A DNA stretch of 64,000 nt from assembly GCA_028023455.1 (NCBI GenBank), contig JAQFVV010012402.1, positions 16,120,935 through 16,184,934 on the forward strand. Reading direction: 5' to 3'. The notes under the pieces are model-generated. The model worked only from the letters and a program-made list of their open reading frames with translations, was not told the DNA's origin and searched no databases. Positions within the stretch are counted from its first letter, which is position 1; each line of letters begins with the position of its first letter. The DNA comes from Epiperipatus broadwayi. Lineage: Eukaryota; Onychophora; Udeonychophora; Euonychophora; Peripatidae. This document shows, in pieces, positions 1 to 13,244 of this stretch. The translations under genes were made by a program, and so were the position numbers.

Positions 1-260
1 AGTAATCAGTGGATGCAGGAAGGTTTTTGCATACAATTCCTATCTGGTAATTGTTTTTAGCTTGTGACTTCCATCAGTGAGGAGCTTTGTATCTGAAAAC
101 ACTGCACCTAGTGACTAGGAGCCACAAACTAGAAATTAGTCTGAGATACTGGATGAGTAAGCACTAGATAGGGATTTTATGCAAAAACCTTTCTGCATCT
201 ATTGATTACTCTGACTTGCACTGAGTGGTGCTACTATATGGAAAGTTTTGCCTCTGTGTA
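1..260. repeat. Family B foldback repeat, cut by window start
   Basis: The first 110 bases are a minus-sense copy of family B. From about 110 the same family runs in plus sense, so the two halves form an inverted repeat. Shared landmarks with the other copies are GGATGCAGGAAGG, CAGTGAGGAGC, ACTAGATAGGGATTTTATGC and GGAAAGTTTTGC. The left boundary is outside the window. No coding capacity is seen. Confidence 0.8.
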
Positions 261-842
261 ATCGCCAATATTTGAAAAGTAGTGGAACACAAGGGCTCAG
301 TCTCAAAAATTTTAGATCTGAATCCTTCTATTTCACTATTTATTTAAAAAAATGACAGTTACATAACAATATTTACGATAGAATGACAGCCTGTTAAGCA
401 GGCTGTCATTCTATCGTAATTATAATCGCACGCAAGACGTTATAAAATAAATGCTTATTTATGTATAACAATATTTGAAAAAAAAAATTTAATTAGCTAA
501 TTACAAAGTGCTTATCAATGATTATAATTTGTCATGTTTAATAGCTTCTTATTACACATATAATTATAAATTGATATTTTTATTATATTGGAATTAATGT
601 ATTGATATTTATGCATAAGAAACGAAACCAGTAAATAAAGTATTTTTAATTGTCTACTAATAATTTATTGTTAGAGTATGTATTAGTCGTTTGTGTATTT
701 GTGTATATAGTCAAAAAAAAAAAACTGGTGAAAAAAATGTTTTTAAAACTTCCTAAAATTATATATAATACATTGTACAGGCTTAAACCTGCATTTATAT
801 ATGTAATATATGCGGGGTTCGAACTCAGACTTTCACACGACC
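261..842. other. No gene seen; contains a perfect hairpin and a family D scrap
   Basis: AT-rich sequence with no convincing reading frame. It holds a 21-bp perfect hairpin at 373-419. At about 815-845 there is a short piece resembling the tRNA-like end of family D (GGGTTCGAACTCAGACTTTC), directly before the PLE-tail foldback. Confidence 0.6.
373..419. repeat. Perfect 21-bp inverted repeat hairpin
   Basis: Arms 373-393 and 399-419 are exact reverse complements around the loop TTAAG. The stem includes GATAGAATGACAGCCTG. No T-run follows and no other copy was seen in the window. It could be a tiny foldback element or a transcript hairpin; the role is unknown. Confidence 0.8.
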
Positions 843-1270
843 CATTAGTTGCATTTATTTGTTGGATTATTTCCATCATCTAATATTAAGTATTGAATGT
901 CTTTTAAAAAATTTAACTTAATTTAAATTTCTAATAGCACACAGATTAGTATATGCACACAATGTTTCAAGAAATATTATTCTCCTCTTTTCTTTAGATG
1001 TTGCTGGCCTGAAAGGAGAATAATACCTTTTTTTTTAAAAAAAAAAAAGGTCAGGCCAGCAACATCTGAGGAAGAAAGGAGAATAATACCTCTCAAAATA
1101 TTGTATATTATTAACCTGTGCGCTATTACTAACAGTTGAATGTAATTTGGAAATTTAAATAAAGTTAATTTTTTTCTAAAGACATTCAATACGTAATATT
1201 AGATGTTGGAAATAGACCAACAAATAAATACAACTAAAATACCATCATCACAAATCTTCAGTAAAACATG
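843..1270. repeat. PLE-tail foldback repeat
   Basis: The left arm (about 843-1018, minus sense) and right arm (about 1051-1270, plus sense) are inverted copies of the tail that follows the Penelope-like GIY-YIG frame at 5.8-6.1 kb. Landmarks are GGCCAGCAACA, GGAGAATAATACCTCT and ACTAACAGTTGAATG. A poly-T/poly-A joint separates the arms at about 1028-1049. The tRNA-like part is missing in this copy. Confidence 0.75.
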
Positions 1271-1991
1271 AATAATTTTAATTTGAAAAAAGAAAAACAA
1301 ATTATTGTTGGTGTTTTAATTATTTTTTTAATGTATTTTTCGGTGAATTCTCTTAATGTAATTAATTAAAAATGGCGAAATGTGAAAACAGCTTTGTATA
1401 GTGGTAAAGATATGGCAGATAATAGATAAATGAATAATTAAGACGTTTGTCCAACTGAAAAACAAATATTTATAGAAAAACAAATGTATTTTTAAAAACG
1501 TGGACTTTTATAATAAATAAAAAAGAGAAAAAAAAATTTAATCATTTGGAATTGGTATAATTACAAAATTTCAGAATTAATAGCAAGACATCTGGTTGCT
1601 ATTAAAGTATAATTAAGCTAAATTGGGTTACATGTTTAAATAAGCCATTATATCATTACCATGAGTGATTAAAGCGTTGGAAAAGACTTTGGGCTACTTA
1701 TTCATGAAATTCTGATAAGTTCATGTTTCTGCTAAGAATTAACAAAATCGTGTTGAAGGATAATTCTGGAAAATATATAGAGAGAATGAATGTTAAAAAA
1801 AAAATTACAATATTGGATAGACTTTGTTTTGTTACTAGAACCATTGCATGAATTTATTTTAATAATAGTTATACTTAAAGTTCATTTTATATTTCCTAGT
1901 TACATTTTTTAAAAACAAATATATTTATAAAGTTAATAAAAATATATATTCAGATTAATTTAATCATTTGTTTAAAAAGCAAGTTAATTTA
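1271..1991. other. No feature recognised
   Basis: AT-rich sequence with homopolymer runs and frequent stops in all frames. Nothing in it resembled a gene, RNA or repeat seen elsewhere in the window. Confidence 0.5.
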
Positions 1992-2193
1992 TTGCTATTT
2001 TCCAATGATGACTTATTACTTTGAAGCCATATCAGTCTGATCTTCCAATCTTTAAGATAACGTCTCCAAGTGATTTGTGGACAAATGCAATCGCTAAAAT
2101 TTGTCCGCAGATCACGTGGACCCGGTACGTTAAAGATCGCAAGATTAGATTGATATGCCTTCAGGGTAATACGTCATCGGTTGAATAATACTA
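1992..2193. mobile_element. Palindromic MITE, copy 1
   Basis: The two halves are long imperfect inverted repeats. Terminal parts read CCAATGATGACTTATTAC on the left and, on the opposite strand, GATGACGTATTACCCTGAAG on the right. Both arms continue inward through ATATCAGTCTGATCTT-like sequence. A second full copy lies at 35210-35413 and a lone terminus at about 34281-34307. No transposase is present. Ends are given to within a few bases. A possible TA flank would suit a Tc1/mariner-type mobiliser, but this is inference. Confidence 0.75.
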
Positions 2194-3834
2194 ATGTACC
2201 AAATCGTTTTAATTTTTAATCCATATATATATATGTGTGTGTAGATAAAGCATTTCATGAGTATATTGTCAAAATAATTATTTTAAGATTGTAAAATAAC
2301 TTTCCTTTTTTCTTACTAAAAATAAGAAAAGGAAAATTTTAAATTCCTTAATGATTAATGTATCCTAGTAAACTTCCAGAATTATTTATTTAATACAATA
2401 AGTATCAGCTTTAAATGCAGGAGATATATTTTGTAAAATATTTTAAATATACTTTTATTAAGAATATGTGTATTGTTTATTGACTTTATCTTAATGAATT
2501 TTTATTAATAATTTATTAAATTATATAATTATCAATTTCTTGAGTCATTACATTTTATCTTGGCTATTTCCATTCAAAAATGGAAGGGAATAAATCATAT
2601 TAGGGGATATAGTAGATTAATGCATTTCTTAACATAATAAAGGACCAACTAATACTATCTTATATTTTTTAATGGTGGGAGTTCTATGTAATATATTGTA
2701 ATGGTACATATGTGAGGTATATTGGGGATAATCATCATCCTCAAAACATCACAATCAATGAGTGTGAGCAAAAAAATAATCTGAATCAATATAAGAAATG
2801 TTGACATCATCAGAAATAATAATCAAAAGTCAACAGTCATCTTTTGTAACTGGAAAGTCTACTTAGGGCATACAACAAAATTAATTATCAATATTTTAAT
2901 TAAATGCACATACATAAGTGCTAAAAATACCTATAAAAATAATTCCATGTCAGAAATACTGTTATCATTGTATCAACGCTAATATGTTAAGAGTCATTTG
3001 GAGTCTACTGGTCATAAATAAAATGGGAATATCATCATAAAATCTATAATGTAAAGTAAAATATGTGGACTTTAAAGATGACTTTTATGACTTTAGTGAC
3101 ATCCAAATAATTCTAGGGAACCATGTGGATATCCACATAAATACGCAAGTATTGCAAATACCATTGTGCTCAAACTAGCTTGGGATTGCAAGGACCCAAG
3201 ATACTGTGAAGATAACTATACATACTTAATTTCTTCTATTATCAAATAACTTCATTGGGATAACTACCAGATACCTTAAGGCAACTGTATGACATTTCTC
3301 AGAACAGACAGCTAAAGAATAAAAACAAAAAAAATCAGAAACTTATTTTTTATAATTATTTAATAAAATTAGCTAATAAATAAAAGAATAAAAATTTAGA
3401 AAATGATAATGTAGCAAGCTCAAAAGTTTACATATTGATCAAAATGTATGATGTTAATTAATACATATACTTGTTCTTCCCTTCTTATTCTTTTAATTAA
3501 CATTTAATCTGAGTTATTTCCTTACAATAATTCTACTCTAAAAATATTTTACAATAAAGAAAAAAATAATTTTAACTTGAGCCTTCCTCCCTTTTTTTCT
3601 TTTGAAAATGAGGATGTCCCCATACTATTTTAAACTAAGTAAAAAAAAATCTTTAAAACAAAACACCTAAAAAAAATTATTCAATATTCGTAATTATTAC
3701 TTTCTCTATAAAATAATATTTATAAATGTAAATATGTACGCATCAACCTATTATCATGGGTTTTTTTTCTTAGTCCTCTTTTAATTAAATCTTGTAGTTA
3801 AGCATTTATTTTTATAGCGTCTGTATACAATTGT
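2194..3834. other. No feature recognised
   Basis: AT-rich sequence upstream of the gene, with a short (TA)n/(TG)n tract near 2223. I see no reading frame, RNA gene or shared repeat. Confidence 0.5.
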
Positions 3835-4310
3835 AATTACATTCGAATATCAGCCTTTCAAGCCAATTGTGCATGCGCCTTGCGAGTGATAATAATAAAT
3901 GAATACTTTCTCTCCAATACAAGATATAGTATTTATGCAGGAATAAAAGGAATCCCTCTTATTCCTACGACTCAAATATTTATATATGAGCAAATCTGAA
4001 GTACTGGCACAGAAAGTGTGACAATAGAACAGTCACTTTAAATTACTATATACAATGTCTGAATGAATGATGTCGATGAAATTGTCTAGAATTTACTAAA
4101 CGTCATTCCAACTGAAACTTAATCATATATATAAATAAGCATTTATTTTTATAGCCTTTCAAGCTAATTGTGCAAACACTTTGCGAGTGTTAATAATAAA
4201 TGAATACTTTCTGACCAATACAAGATATAGTATTTATACAGGTAACACTTGCAAAGCGTTTGCACAATTAGCTTGAAAGGCTGATATTCGAATGTAATTA
4301 AATCTTGTAG
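3835..4310. repeat. Family F repeat: direct copy plus foldback copy
   Basis: About 3840-3955 and 4150-4245 are direct copies that share AATAATAAATGAATACTTTC and CCAATACAAGATATAGTATT. From about 4240 the sequence turns back: AACACTTGCAAAGCG and GCACAATTAGCTTGAAAGGC are the reverse complement of the start of the second copy. So the second copy is a foldback. No coding capacity; class unknown. Confidence 0.7.
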
Positions 4311-4778
4311 GTAAAAGTTTAGTCAATATTTTGGCTCCAGGATTTCTTAAATAGCTTTCTCAATAGTTATTTTTATTCTATTTAACTCTTTCTTCTTTCT
4401 TTTTTGTAGCTCTAGGTTTCCAGTCCAATATTTTCATTTTATTTTTCTTCTATTTAACTTTTTTTTTCTTTGTGTAGCTCCAGGTTTCCAGTTTAATATT
4501 TTCATTTCATTGTTTCATAATTTAGCTTTTGTTTTGTAGATGGTAGTTTCTCTTGTGATATTTTCCTTCTACATTTTTTTTTGTGAAAATGGTTACATAG
4601 TTGGGTCAGCAATGATCAGCTTTATGCAAAAATTTGTGCATTGTTCTTATGAGTTTCATAGGTATTTAACTGCTTTTCAAAAAAAATTTTTTTTAAATAA
4701 TTAGGAATGAAATCAATTTAGCATCAGACTTCCAATCTGAGCACATGACTGCTAAACTGCCACTGAATTCTATCATCC
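4311..4778. other. No gene seen; short direct repeat
   Basis: T-rich sequence. A phrase of about 40 bases around AGCTCTAGGTTTCCAGTCCA at 4410 recurs slightly changed around AGCTCCAGGTTTCCAGTTTA at 4477, a local duplication of about 67 bp. Nothing else was recognised. Confidence 0.5.
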
Positions 4779-4790
4779 ACACTATCTTAT

Positions 4791-6095
4791 TGTTTTTTTG
4801 AAGGTTTGTGATGATGGTGTTCTAGCTGTATTTTTATATTGGACTATTTCCATTATCTAATATGTGTGTTGAATGTCTTTAGAAAAGTTTTAATTTTTAG
4901 TTAAATATTCCAAATGCATTCAACTGTTAGTAATATCACAGCAAATAAATGTTAGTAATATCACAGCAAACAGGTTAGTATATGCACTAACTGTTAGTAA
5001 TATCACAGCAAACAGGTTAGTATATGCACAACATTTCGAGAGGTATTTTTCTCCCCTCTTCTTCACGTGTTGCTGGTCTGATCAGTGACAGTACTAGCAT
5101 GGGATTCGAACCTGGGTCCTTAGATTCTTGATTATTGAAATATAAGGTAATGCTCTAACCAACTGAGCCATCCTGCCAAAGGCGACAGTATGTAGTAATT
5201 TCATATACTTATCTATGAGGTTCCTGATTTCTCCACTTTTTCCTCAGAGCAAAGTTGATTAATGGTTTCCATACATTATGTATAGTCACACTAGGTTGGC
5301 TTATGGGATTTTTTGCCATTATCATGTGAGCAGCTTCTTTAAATTTTCTTCTTTGTACATCAGAACATCTTTCCAGAGCCATACCACACTATGAGGAATT
5401 CTAACATCTACAAAGCCTAAACATGGAATGCTGCAAAGAAAAAACTGCATCTATGAAATACCATGTGAATGTGGAAGAACATATATTGGTGAGACCAGCC
5501 ATCCCATTCAAAAGCACTTGCAAGAACATAAACTGATGATTAGAAGAGAGAAAACAGATGTGTCTAAGGTAGCAGACCATGTATGGACCAATGAACATAC
5601 ATTCGATTGGGAAAATACAAAAATATTGGATAAAGAAAAGGTACAAAGAAGAAAATTTAAAGAAGCTGCTCACATGACAATGGCAAAAAATTCCATAAGC
5701 CAACCTAGTGTGACTATACATAATATATGGAAACCACTAATCAACTTTGCTCTGAGGAAAAAGTGGAGAAATCAGGAGGAACCTCATAGATAAGTATATG
5801 AAATTACTACATACTGTTGCCTTTGGCAGGATGGATCAGGTGGTTAGAATGTTACCTTAAATTTCAATAATCAAGAATCTAAGGACCCAGGTTCGAATCC
5901 CATGCTAGTATTGTCACTGGTCAGGCCAGCAACACCTGAAGAAGAGGGGAGAAAAATACCTCTTGAAACATTGTGCATATACTAACCTGTTTGCTGTGAT
6001 ATTACTAACATTTGTTTGTTGAGATATTACTAACAGTTGAATGCATTTGGAATATTTAACTAAAAATTAAAACTTTTCTAGACATTCAACACACA
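4791..6095 (+). mobile_element. Penelope-like retroelement fragment inserted as an inverted repeat
   Basis: A 1,305-bp insertion flanked by a perfect 12-bp target duplication, ACACTATCTTAT, at 4779-4790 and 6096-6107. The left arm (about 4791-5370) is an inverted copy of the element's 3' region. The right arm (about 5370-6095) reads in plus sense: the end of a GIY-YIG frame, then a tRNA-like segment with box B (GGTTCGAATCCC), then the tail GGCCAGCAACACCTGAAG. The left arm carries the tRNA-like segment inverted at 5098-5180. Target duplications and inverted copies are known for Penelope-like elements. The reverse transcriptase is absent, so the copy is dead. Confidence 0.85.
5365..5793 (+). 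pseudogene. Penelope-like element GIY-YIG endonuclease, C-terminal fragment
   Basis: The frame 5428-5793 encodes a 121-residue piece, with a few codons of related sequence upstream. It contains IYEIPCECGRTYIGET followed by Q..L.EH, the shape of the GIY-YIG endonuclease module at the C terminus of Penelope-like proteins (I/V-Y..PC..C...YIGET...). In the family this domain nicks target DNA and primes reverse transcription. The upstream reverse transcriptase is missing and the frame runs into an inverted copy of itself, so it cannot work. A second, more decayed copy lies at 12430-13090. Confidence 0.85.
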
Positions 6096-6107
6096 ACACT
6101 ATCTTAT

Positions 6108-6550
6108 GTTTTACAAACAATCACGATACCAATCTTTCATCCAATCACATCATTCCCTCAGAAATTAATGCATTAAGCCATGACCAGTTGATTTTATTTT
6201 TACAAGAAAATATTTTTTCTAAAAAAAATATTCTATCTATACACTAATTCGGTAAACATACCTTACTTCTTCGGAGTTACAGATCCTAATCTTTTTAATT
6301 AATTGATAAACAACTTTTAAAGGATCAGTTTTAAAGATTTTTTAAAGAAAATACATCAATGAAACTATATAAGAAAAAAAAAATTATCTCCCTCCTGCCC
6401 ACCCTTCTAATAAAAAGTAAACATTTTATTAATTTTTTTGCGTCCATTAGTCCATATGCATAACAAAAATGGTTTCTTCCTATATCATACAGTTGAGTGC
6501 ACTTGGTGATAATAACCATAAGCATAGCTCTCATAGCCAACATGTAATGT
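6108..6550. other. No feature recognised
   Basis: AT-rich sequence between the PLE insertion and a LINE fragment. The reading frames here are short and resemble no protein I know. Confidence 0.5.
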
Positions 6551-7030
6551 GATGCACTATGACTTCTCCTTATATGGAGTCAGGAATCTCTCAGCAACTA
6601 TGTCCAGAGAAATCACTTATCTTCCCTTTCCATTCCCTACCCTAAGTTTCTCCGAATCCAGCACCATCCCATTTTTATGACATAATTTTTGTCAACTCCA
6701 TGGCCTTCATATCTAAATCTCCCACTTTCTATATAATCACTTTGTTCATATTTATTCTTCCATAACTTCATTATTATCCTTTCTGCTTTCAAGTAAAATC
6801 AACAGATGCCTAATATTTTCTATGCCTTCTTTACACAACTTGCAGACTAAATCATTCATATTTTTCATTTACGTGTATATTCCCTTGTTGCTAAAGATCC
6901 CATTCGAGCCTTAAACAGTAAACTACTTTCCTTGCTATTATCATAAATGAACTCTCACCCAATGTTCCGTTTATTTCTGTATATATTTAAACTCTTTATA
7001 CTCTCCACGAGAGCTATGATTATGGTGCTG
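6551..7030 (-). pseudogene. LINE ORF2 C-terminal fragment with zf-RVT-like motif, copy 1
   Basis: On the minus strand the translation, broken by stops and frameshifts, shows a C..C....E..RHLL pattern typical of the zf-RVT region at the C terminus of non-LTR retrotransposon polyproteins. A longer copy lies at 47434-48562, sharing for example CATATTTATTCTTCCATAAC and GCCTAATATTTTCTAT. The 3' end (TCCTTATATGGAGTC on the plus strand) lies at about 6551. 5'-truncated and non-functional. Confidence 0.65.
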
Positions 7031-7854
7031 CCGCCAATAGTGGACTTAGAAACCTTTTCTTTATGCATATAGACTAATATATGCAAAAGAATTATATAGA
7101 TTAATAAACATTATTATTACAATGTTTTGAATTTGTCACATAATCATTTCATACATGTAAATTTTTTATTAAGTTTAATCTAACTAAATCCCTGGTTAAC
7201 AACTGAGTTATCTTACTGCATCTGACATAAAAAGAAATAATACTTTTCAATATGAATAATAATATCATATATATATATAATGCAATGTAAGCATAATCCC
7301 CCCCCCCCCAAAAAAAAAGGACATTTAATCATGTTAATCTAGCTAGATTGTTAACTCATCTCTCTTTGCTATCATTCCAATTATCAGAATTGATGTTGTG
7401 ATTTATATTTTTGATGTTGCATTTTAGACAGCCATTGTCAGCACTAAATTGTAGATAATTTGTGTTTAACTATTTCTCTTATTATTTTATTCAGTTACAT
7501 TTGGCACATCAATGTTGTTATCAGGTATAGAGATAACTTTGCTTTCCATCCAATTTATTTTCTTCACAATATATATACTTAATTACATCAAATCAAATTT
7601 AACCATATATGTGTGTGAGCTATCACCTTACTATTAATAGGATTATTGCAGAGATATGTGTATATAATATATCATATGTAAACTTAATTATTTTTTCTCT
7701 ATAATTTGTATATTATATAGAGTCTAGTTTTAATTAGATATAATAAGATAATTTTTTAGGAAATTGGAAAATTATATTAGCATTACTTATATATATATAT
7801 ATTGTAAATATGTTTCTGATATGTGTATATATTAATACAAATATTTTTATTTAG
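7031..7854. promoter_or_regulatory. CCDC85: Intron or 5' region before exon 1; splice acceptor at 7854
   Basis: AT-rich sequence with a C10 run at about 7299-7309. It ends in a pyrimidine-rich stretch and TTTATTTAG at 7854, a good splice acceptor three bases before the start codon. So a 5' untranslated exon probably lies further upstream. I could not identify it or a promoter in the window. Confidence 0.5.
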
Positions 7855-10021
<2,167 letters not shown>

Positions 10022-10334
10022 GTTCTTTTATGTTCATCTGTAATAGATATCAAATAAACATAACTTTAATGTACATGAAATGAAAATATACTATTCTTCT
10101 GCAAGCTGGAAATAAATAACCTTCTCTCCATTAATAATAACGTGAAAGGCTAAAACCTTCTCTCCATTAGTAAATAATAAAGACTAGAATAGACCCACCT
10201 ATACTTTAAGCTTGTAACGTTAATAAGGGTTCATTTACTAATACTGTTGGAAATTTAGAATGGAAGTATTATAGTAATCAGATGTAAATTTAGCATTAAC
10301 AACTTTGAACTTATAATCAATTATACAAAGAATG

Positions 10335-11476
10335 AGCAAAACTCTCCATACAGTATTGCCACCTGTGCTAAGCAGAGTAATCAATGGATGCCAGAAGGCT
10401 TGTGCATAAAATCCCTATCTAATGCCTACTCATCCAATATCCCCAGACTAGTTTCTGGCTTGTGGCCTTCGTCAGTGAGGAGCTTTGGATCTGAGAGCAC
10501 TGCATCTAGATCTTAGGATGTAATGCAACCCTCTAGCAACCACCTTTTATCTCTACTTAACTACAAAACTATGAGAATGAGATTGAAAACACAAAAAATA
10601 TTTTCAATCTAAGCTCAATAGCTTATATAGTTATATGGGTCTGAACTCAATTCAGCACCCATACATTTTGGTGTCTTTGGCTCTTTTACAACCATAGCCA
10701 CCACCTATTAGGCAGGATTGGTGTTAAACCATTAAGCATCACATGATCACATTTCCTATACTAGCACATTAATTGCTGATAAACAGAGCAAAACTCTCCA
10801 TACAGTATTGCCACCTGTGCTAAACAGAGTAATCAATGGATGCCAGAAGGCTTGTGCATAAAATCCCTATCTAATGCCTACTCATCCAATATCCCCAGAC
10901 TAGTTTCTGGCTTGTGGCCTTCGTCAGTGAGGAGCTTTGGATCTGAGAGCACTGCATCTAGATCTTAGGATCTAATGCAACCCTCTAGCAACCACCTTTT
11001 ATCTCTACTTAACTACAAAACTATGAGAATGAAATTGAAAACACAAAAAATATTTTCAATCTAAGCTATGGTTGTAAAAGAGCCAAAGACACCAAAATGT
11101 ATGGGTGCTGAACTGAGTTCAGACCCATATGACTATATAAGCTATTGAGCTTAGATTGAAAATATTTTTTGTGTTTTCAATTTCATTCTCATAGTTTTGT
11201 AGTTAAGTAGAGATAAAAGGTGGTTGCTAGAGGATTGCATTAGATCCTAAGATCTAGATGCAGTGCTCTCAGATCCAAAGCTCCTCACTGACGAAGGCCA
11301 CAAGCCAGAAACTAGTCTGGGGATATTGGATGAGTAGGCATTAGATAGGGATTTTATGCACAAGCCTTCAGGCATCCATTGATTACTCTGTTTAGCACAG
11401 GTGGCAATACTGTATGGAGAGTTTTGCTCTGTTTATCAACAATTAATGTGCTAGTATAGGAAATGTGATCATGTGA
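10335..11476. mobile_element. Family B composite: two minus units and one plus unit, with target duplication
   Basis: A 1,142-bp insertion flanked by a perfect 13-bp duplication TATACAAAGAATG at 10322-10334 and 11477-11489. About 10335-10789 is one full minus-sense unit of roughly 455 bp. About 10790-11065 is a second, partial minus unit joined head to tail. About 11066-11476 is a plus-sense unit, which makes a palindrome centred near 11065. Arms are almost identical, so the insertion is fairly young. Target duplications of this size fit target-primed reverse transcription. No protein is encoded. Confidence 0.85.
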
Positions 11477-11520
11477 TATACAAAGAATGGCTCACTTTTA
11501 ATAATCCTAATCAAATAGAA

Positions 11521-11805
11521 ATTATTTATAATACTTCACTCATATACACTTTAATGCAATTAATTTTCTTAAAAACTTCTTTATTTTTTTACAGTTTCGA
11601 CTGTCCAGCAGTCTTCTTCAGAGCTACAAGATTTGATTAATACAAATACATAATTATCATTTCACATATATATTATGTATTTGTATTATTCAAATCTTGT
11701 AGCTCTGAAGAAGACTGCTGGACAGTCGAAACTGTAAGAAAATAAAGAAGTTTTTAAGAAAATTAATTGCATTAAAGTGTATATGAGTGAAGTATTATAA
11801 ATAAT
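11521..11805. repeat. Family E palindrome
   Basis: Arms 11521-11655 and 11672-11805 are near-perfect reverse complements around a 16-base centre. The plus-sense arm carries CTGAAGAAGACTGCTGG followed by ACAGTCGAAACTG, where GACTG and CAGTC can pair. A single-arm scrap lies at about 9582-9605. It is not coding. The motif resembles part of a hammerhead core but cannot be completed (see findings). Confidence 0.8.
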
Positions 11806-12429
11806 ATATATGATTATATGAAGATATGCAAAAAAAGTGAAGGAGAAAAATAAGCAAATAGAAATTAACAGTTATAAATATCAAATAAGCATAGCGTAAT
11901 GGATATGAAATCAAATTGCACTAAATTTTTCTCCCATGAGATATGAATAAGTAATTCTCTCTACATTAATAATTGATAAGTAATAGAATAGATCAGTCTA
12001 TTCTTTAAGCTTGCTATGATAATAAAATTCAGTCTCCATTTTTTGCATAATTAATTATAAGTTCAAAATTATTAATGCTGTATTTATATTTGGTTAATAT
12101 AACAGTTCTGAATTTTCAACAATGTTAGCAAACGAAAACTTTAAGAATAAGCAGATCTTTTCTGTTCTTTATCATTTGTTAATTTAAAGAAGGATATTCA
12201 ATTCATAGTTTATGGAAGAATAGTTTATTTCCATTTGATTTCATGTACGTTAAGCTATGCTTATTATGATTAGTAATGCAAGGTTTATAAGTGAGATTCA
12301 GTCTCTATCCTTTATATAATTAATTCTTAAGTTTAAAATTAATTATTTAAGGCCATATTTAACATAAAAAAAACTTTAAATAGACAACAAGAAATAACTC
12401 AAAAGAATAAAACAATTATAGATACTATA
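11806..12429. other. No gene seen; old dispersed repeat
   Basis: About 11940-12110 resembles the reverse complement or variants of 10080-10330 (for example TTTAAGCTTG followed by an ATTAATAA-rich stretch and a CAGTCTCCAT-like phrase). It also recurs weakly at 12230-12370. This suggests an old AT-rich repeat. Nothing else was recognised. Confidence 0.35.
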
Positions 12430-13090
12430 GTATATCCAAACATGGTGATGTCAGACAAACTAGAGAAAATCTGCAATCAATGCAATATCAGAACTGCTTT
12501 CCAAAACTATAACATGCTACTAAGAATTCTAATCTTTACAAAACCTAAATTTGAAATGCTGAATGAAATCAAGAACTACAGGTATGAAATTCCATATGCA
12601 TATATGAAGAATATATATTGCTAAAACTAGTCATTTAATCAAGCTTGATTAAATAAACACAAAACAATGATAAGAGGGGATAAGACAGATAGATATGCGT
12701 AAAGTTATAGATCATGCATAAACTAATGAAAAAAAAAACAAGAATAGTGAACAAATAGGAAAAAAAAAAAGAAAATTAAAGGAGTTTATTACTCGTATAA
12801 GTTAAGGTAATATCCCACCCATTAACTTTGGCTTTAAATAGAAAAAAAAAACCGGAGAAATAGGGTGATCATCACCAGAAAGCATTGTATATAAAATTTC
12901 TGTTGATTATTGCCTTTGTCAGAATAGCCACGTGAGTTAGTATCACCTTAAATTTAGTATGTTATGAATCTAAAAATTACCAATTTGATTTCCATGATTG
13001 TCACTGGTCAGGCCAGCAATATCTGAAGAAGAGAAGAAGAATGCCATTCAAAACTTCTATCATTCTATGCTAACCTGGAAAAGTATAAAC
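12430..13090 (+). pseudogene. Decayed Penelope-like endonuclease and tail, copy 2
   Basis: The frame at 12442-12624 contains ICNQCNIRTAFQNY and, further on, YRYEIPYAYMKNIY. These correspond to the PCECGRTYIG region of the copy at 5.4 kb and the stretch before it. After several stops comes a degraded tRNA-like part (12920-12990), then GTCACTGGTCAGGCCAGCAA at 12999-13018 and a decayed tail. The order endonuclease, tRNA-like, tail is the same as at 5.4-6.1 kb, which shows that these parts belong to one element. No inverted arm is seen here. Confidence 0.7.
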
Positions 13091-13244
13091 AAAATTTTGA
13101 ATTTTTTTAAAAACATCAAACAATTGTATTATATAATGGAAGAAATCCAGCACGTAATTATAGATTATAGTTTTAAAACATTACATGATCACCATTTCTT
13201 TGTGCTAACATAAGCTGTTAATTAAACAATAGCAAAAAAAAATT

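Noticed and set aside
5098-5180. tRNA gene candidate with GGATTCGAACC and a plausible box A
   Set aside because: Several near-identical copies are linked to PLE tails, and acceptor stems do not pair. It is a tRNA-like part of a mobile element.
5401-5721. Minus-strand open frame of 106 codons opposite the PLE endonuclease
   Set aside because: It lies opposite a recognisable GIY-YIG coding piece and shows no known domain; it is an antisense shadow.
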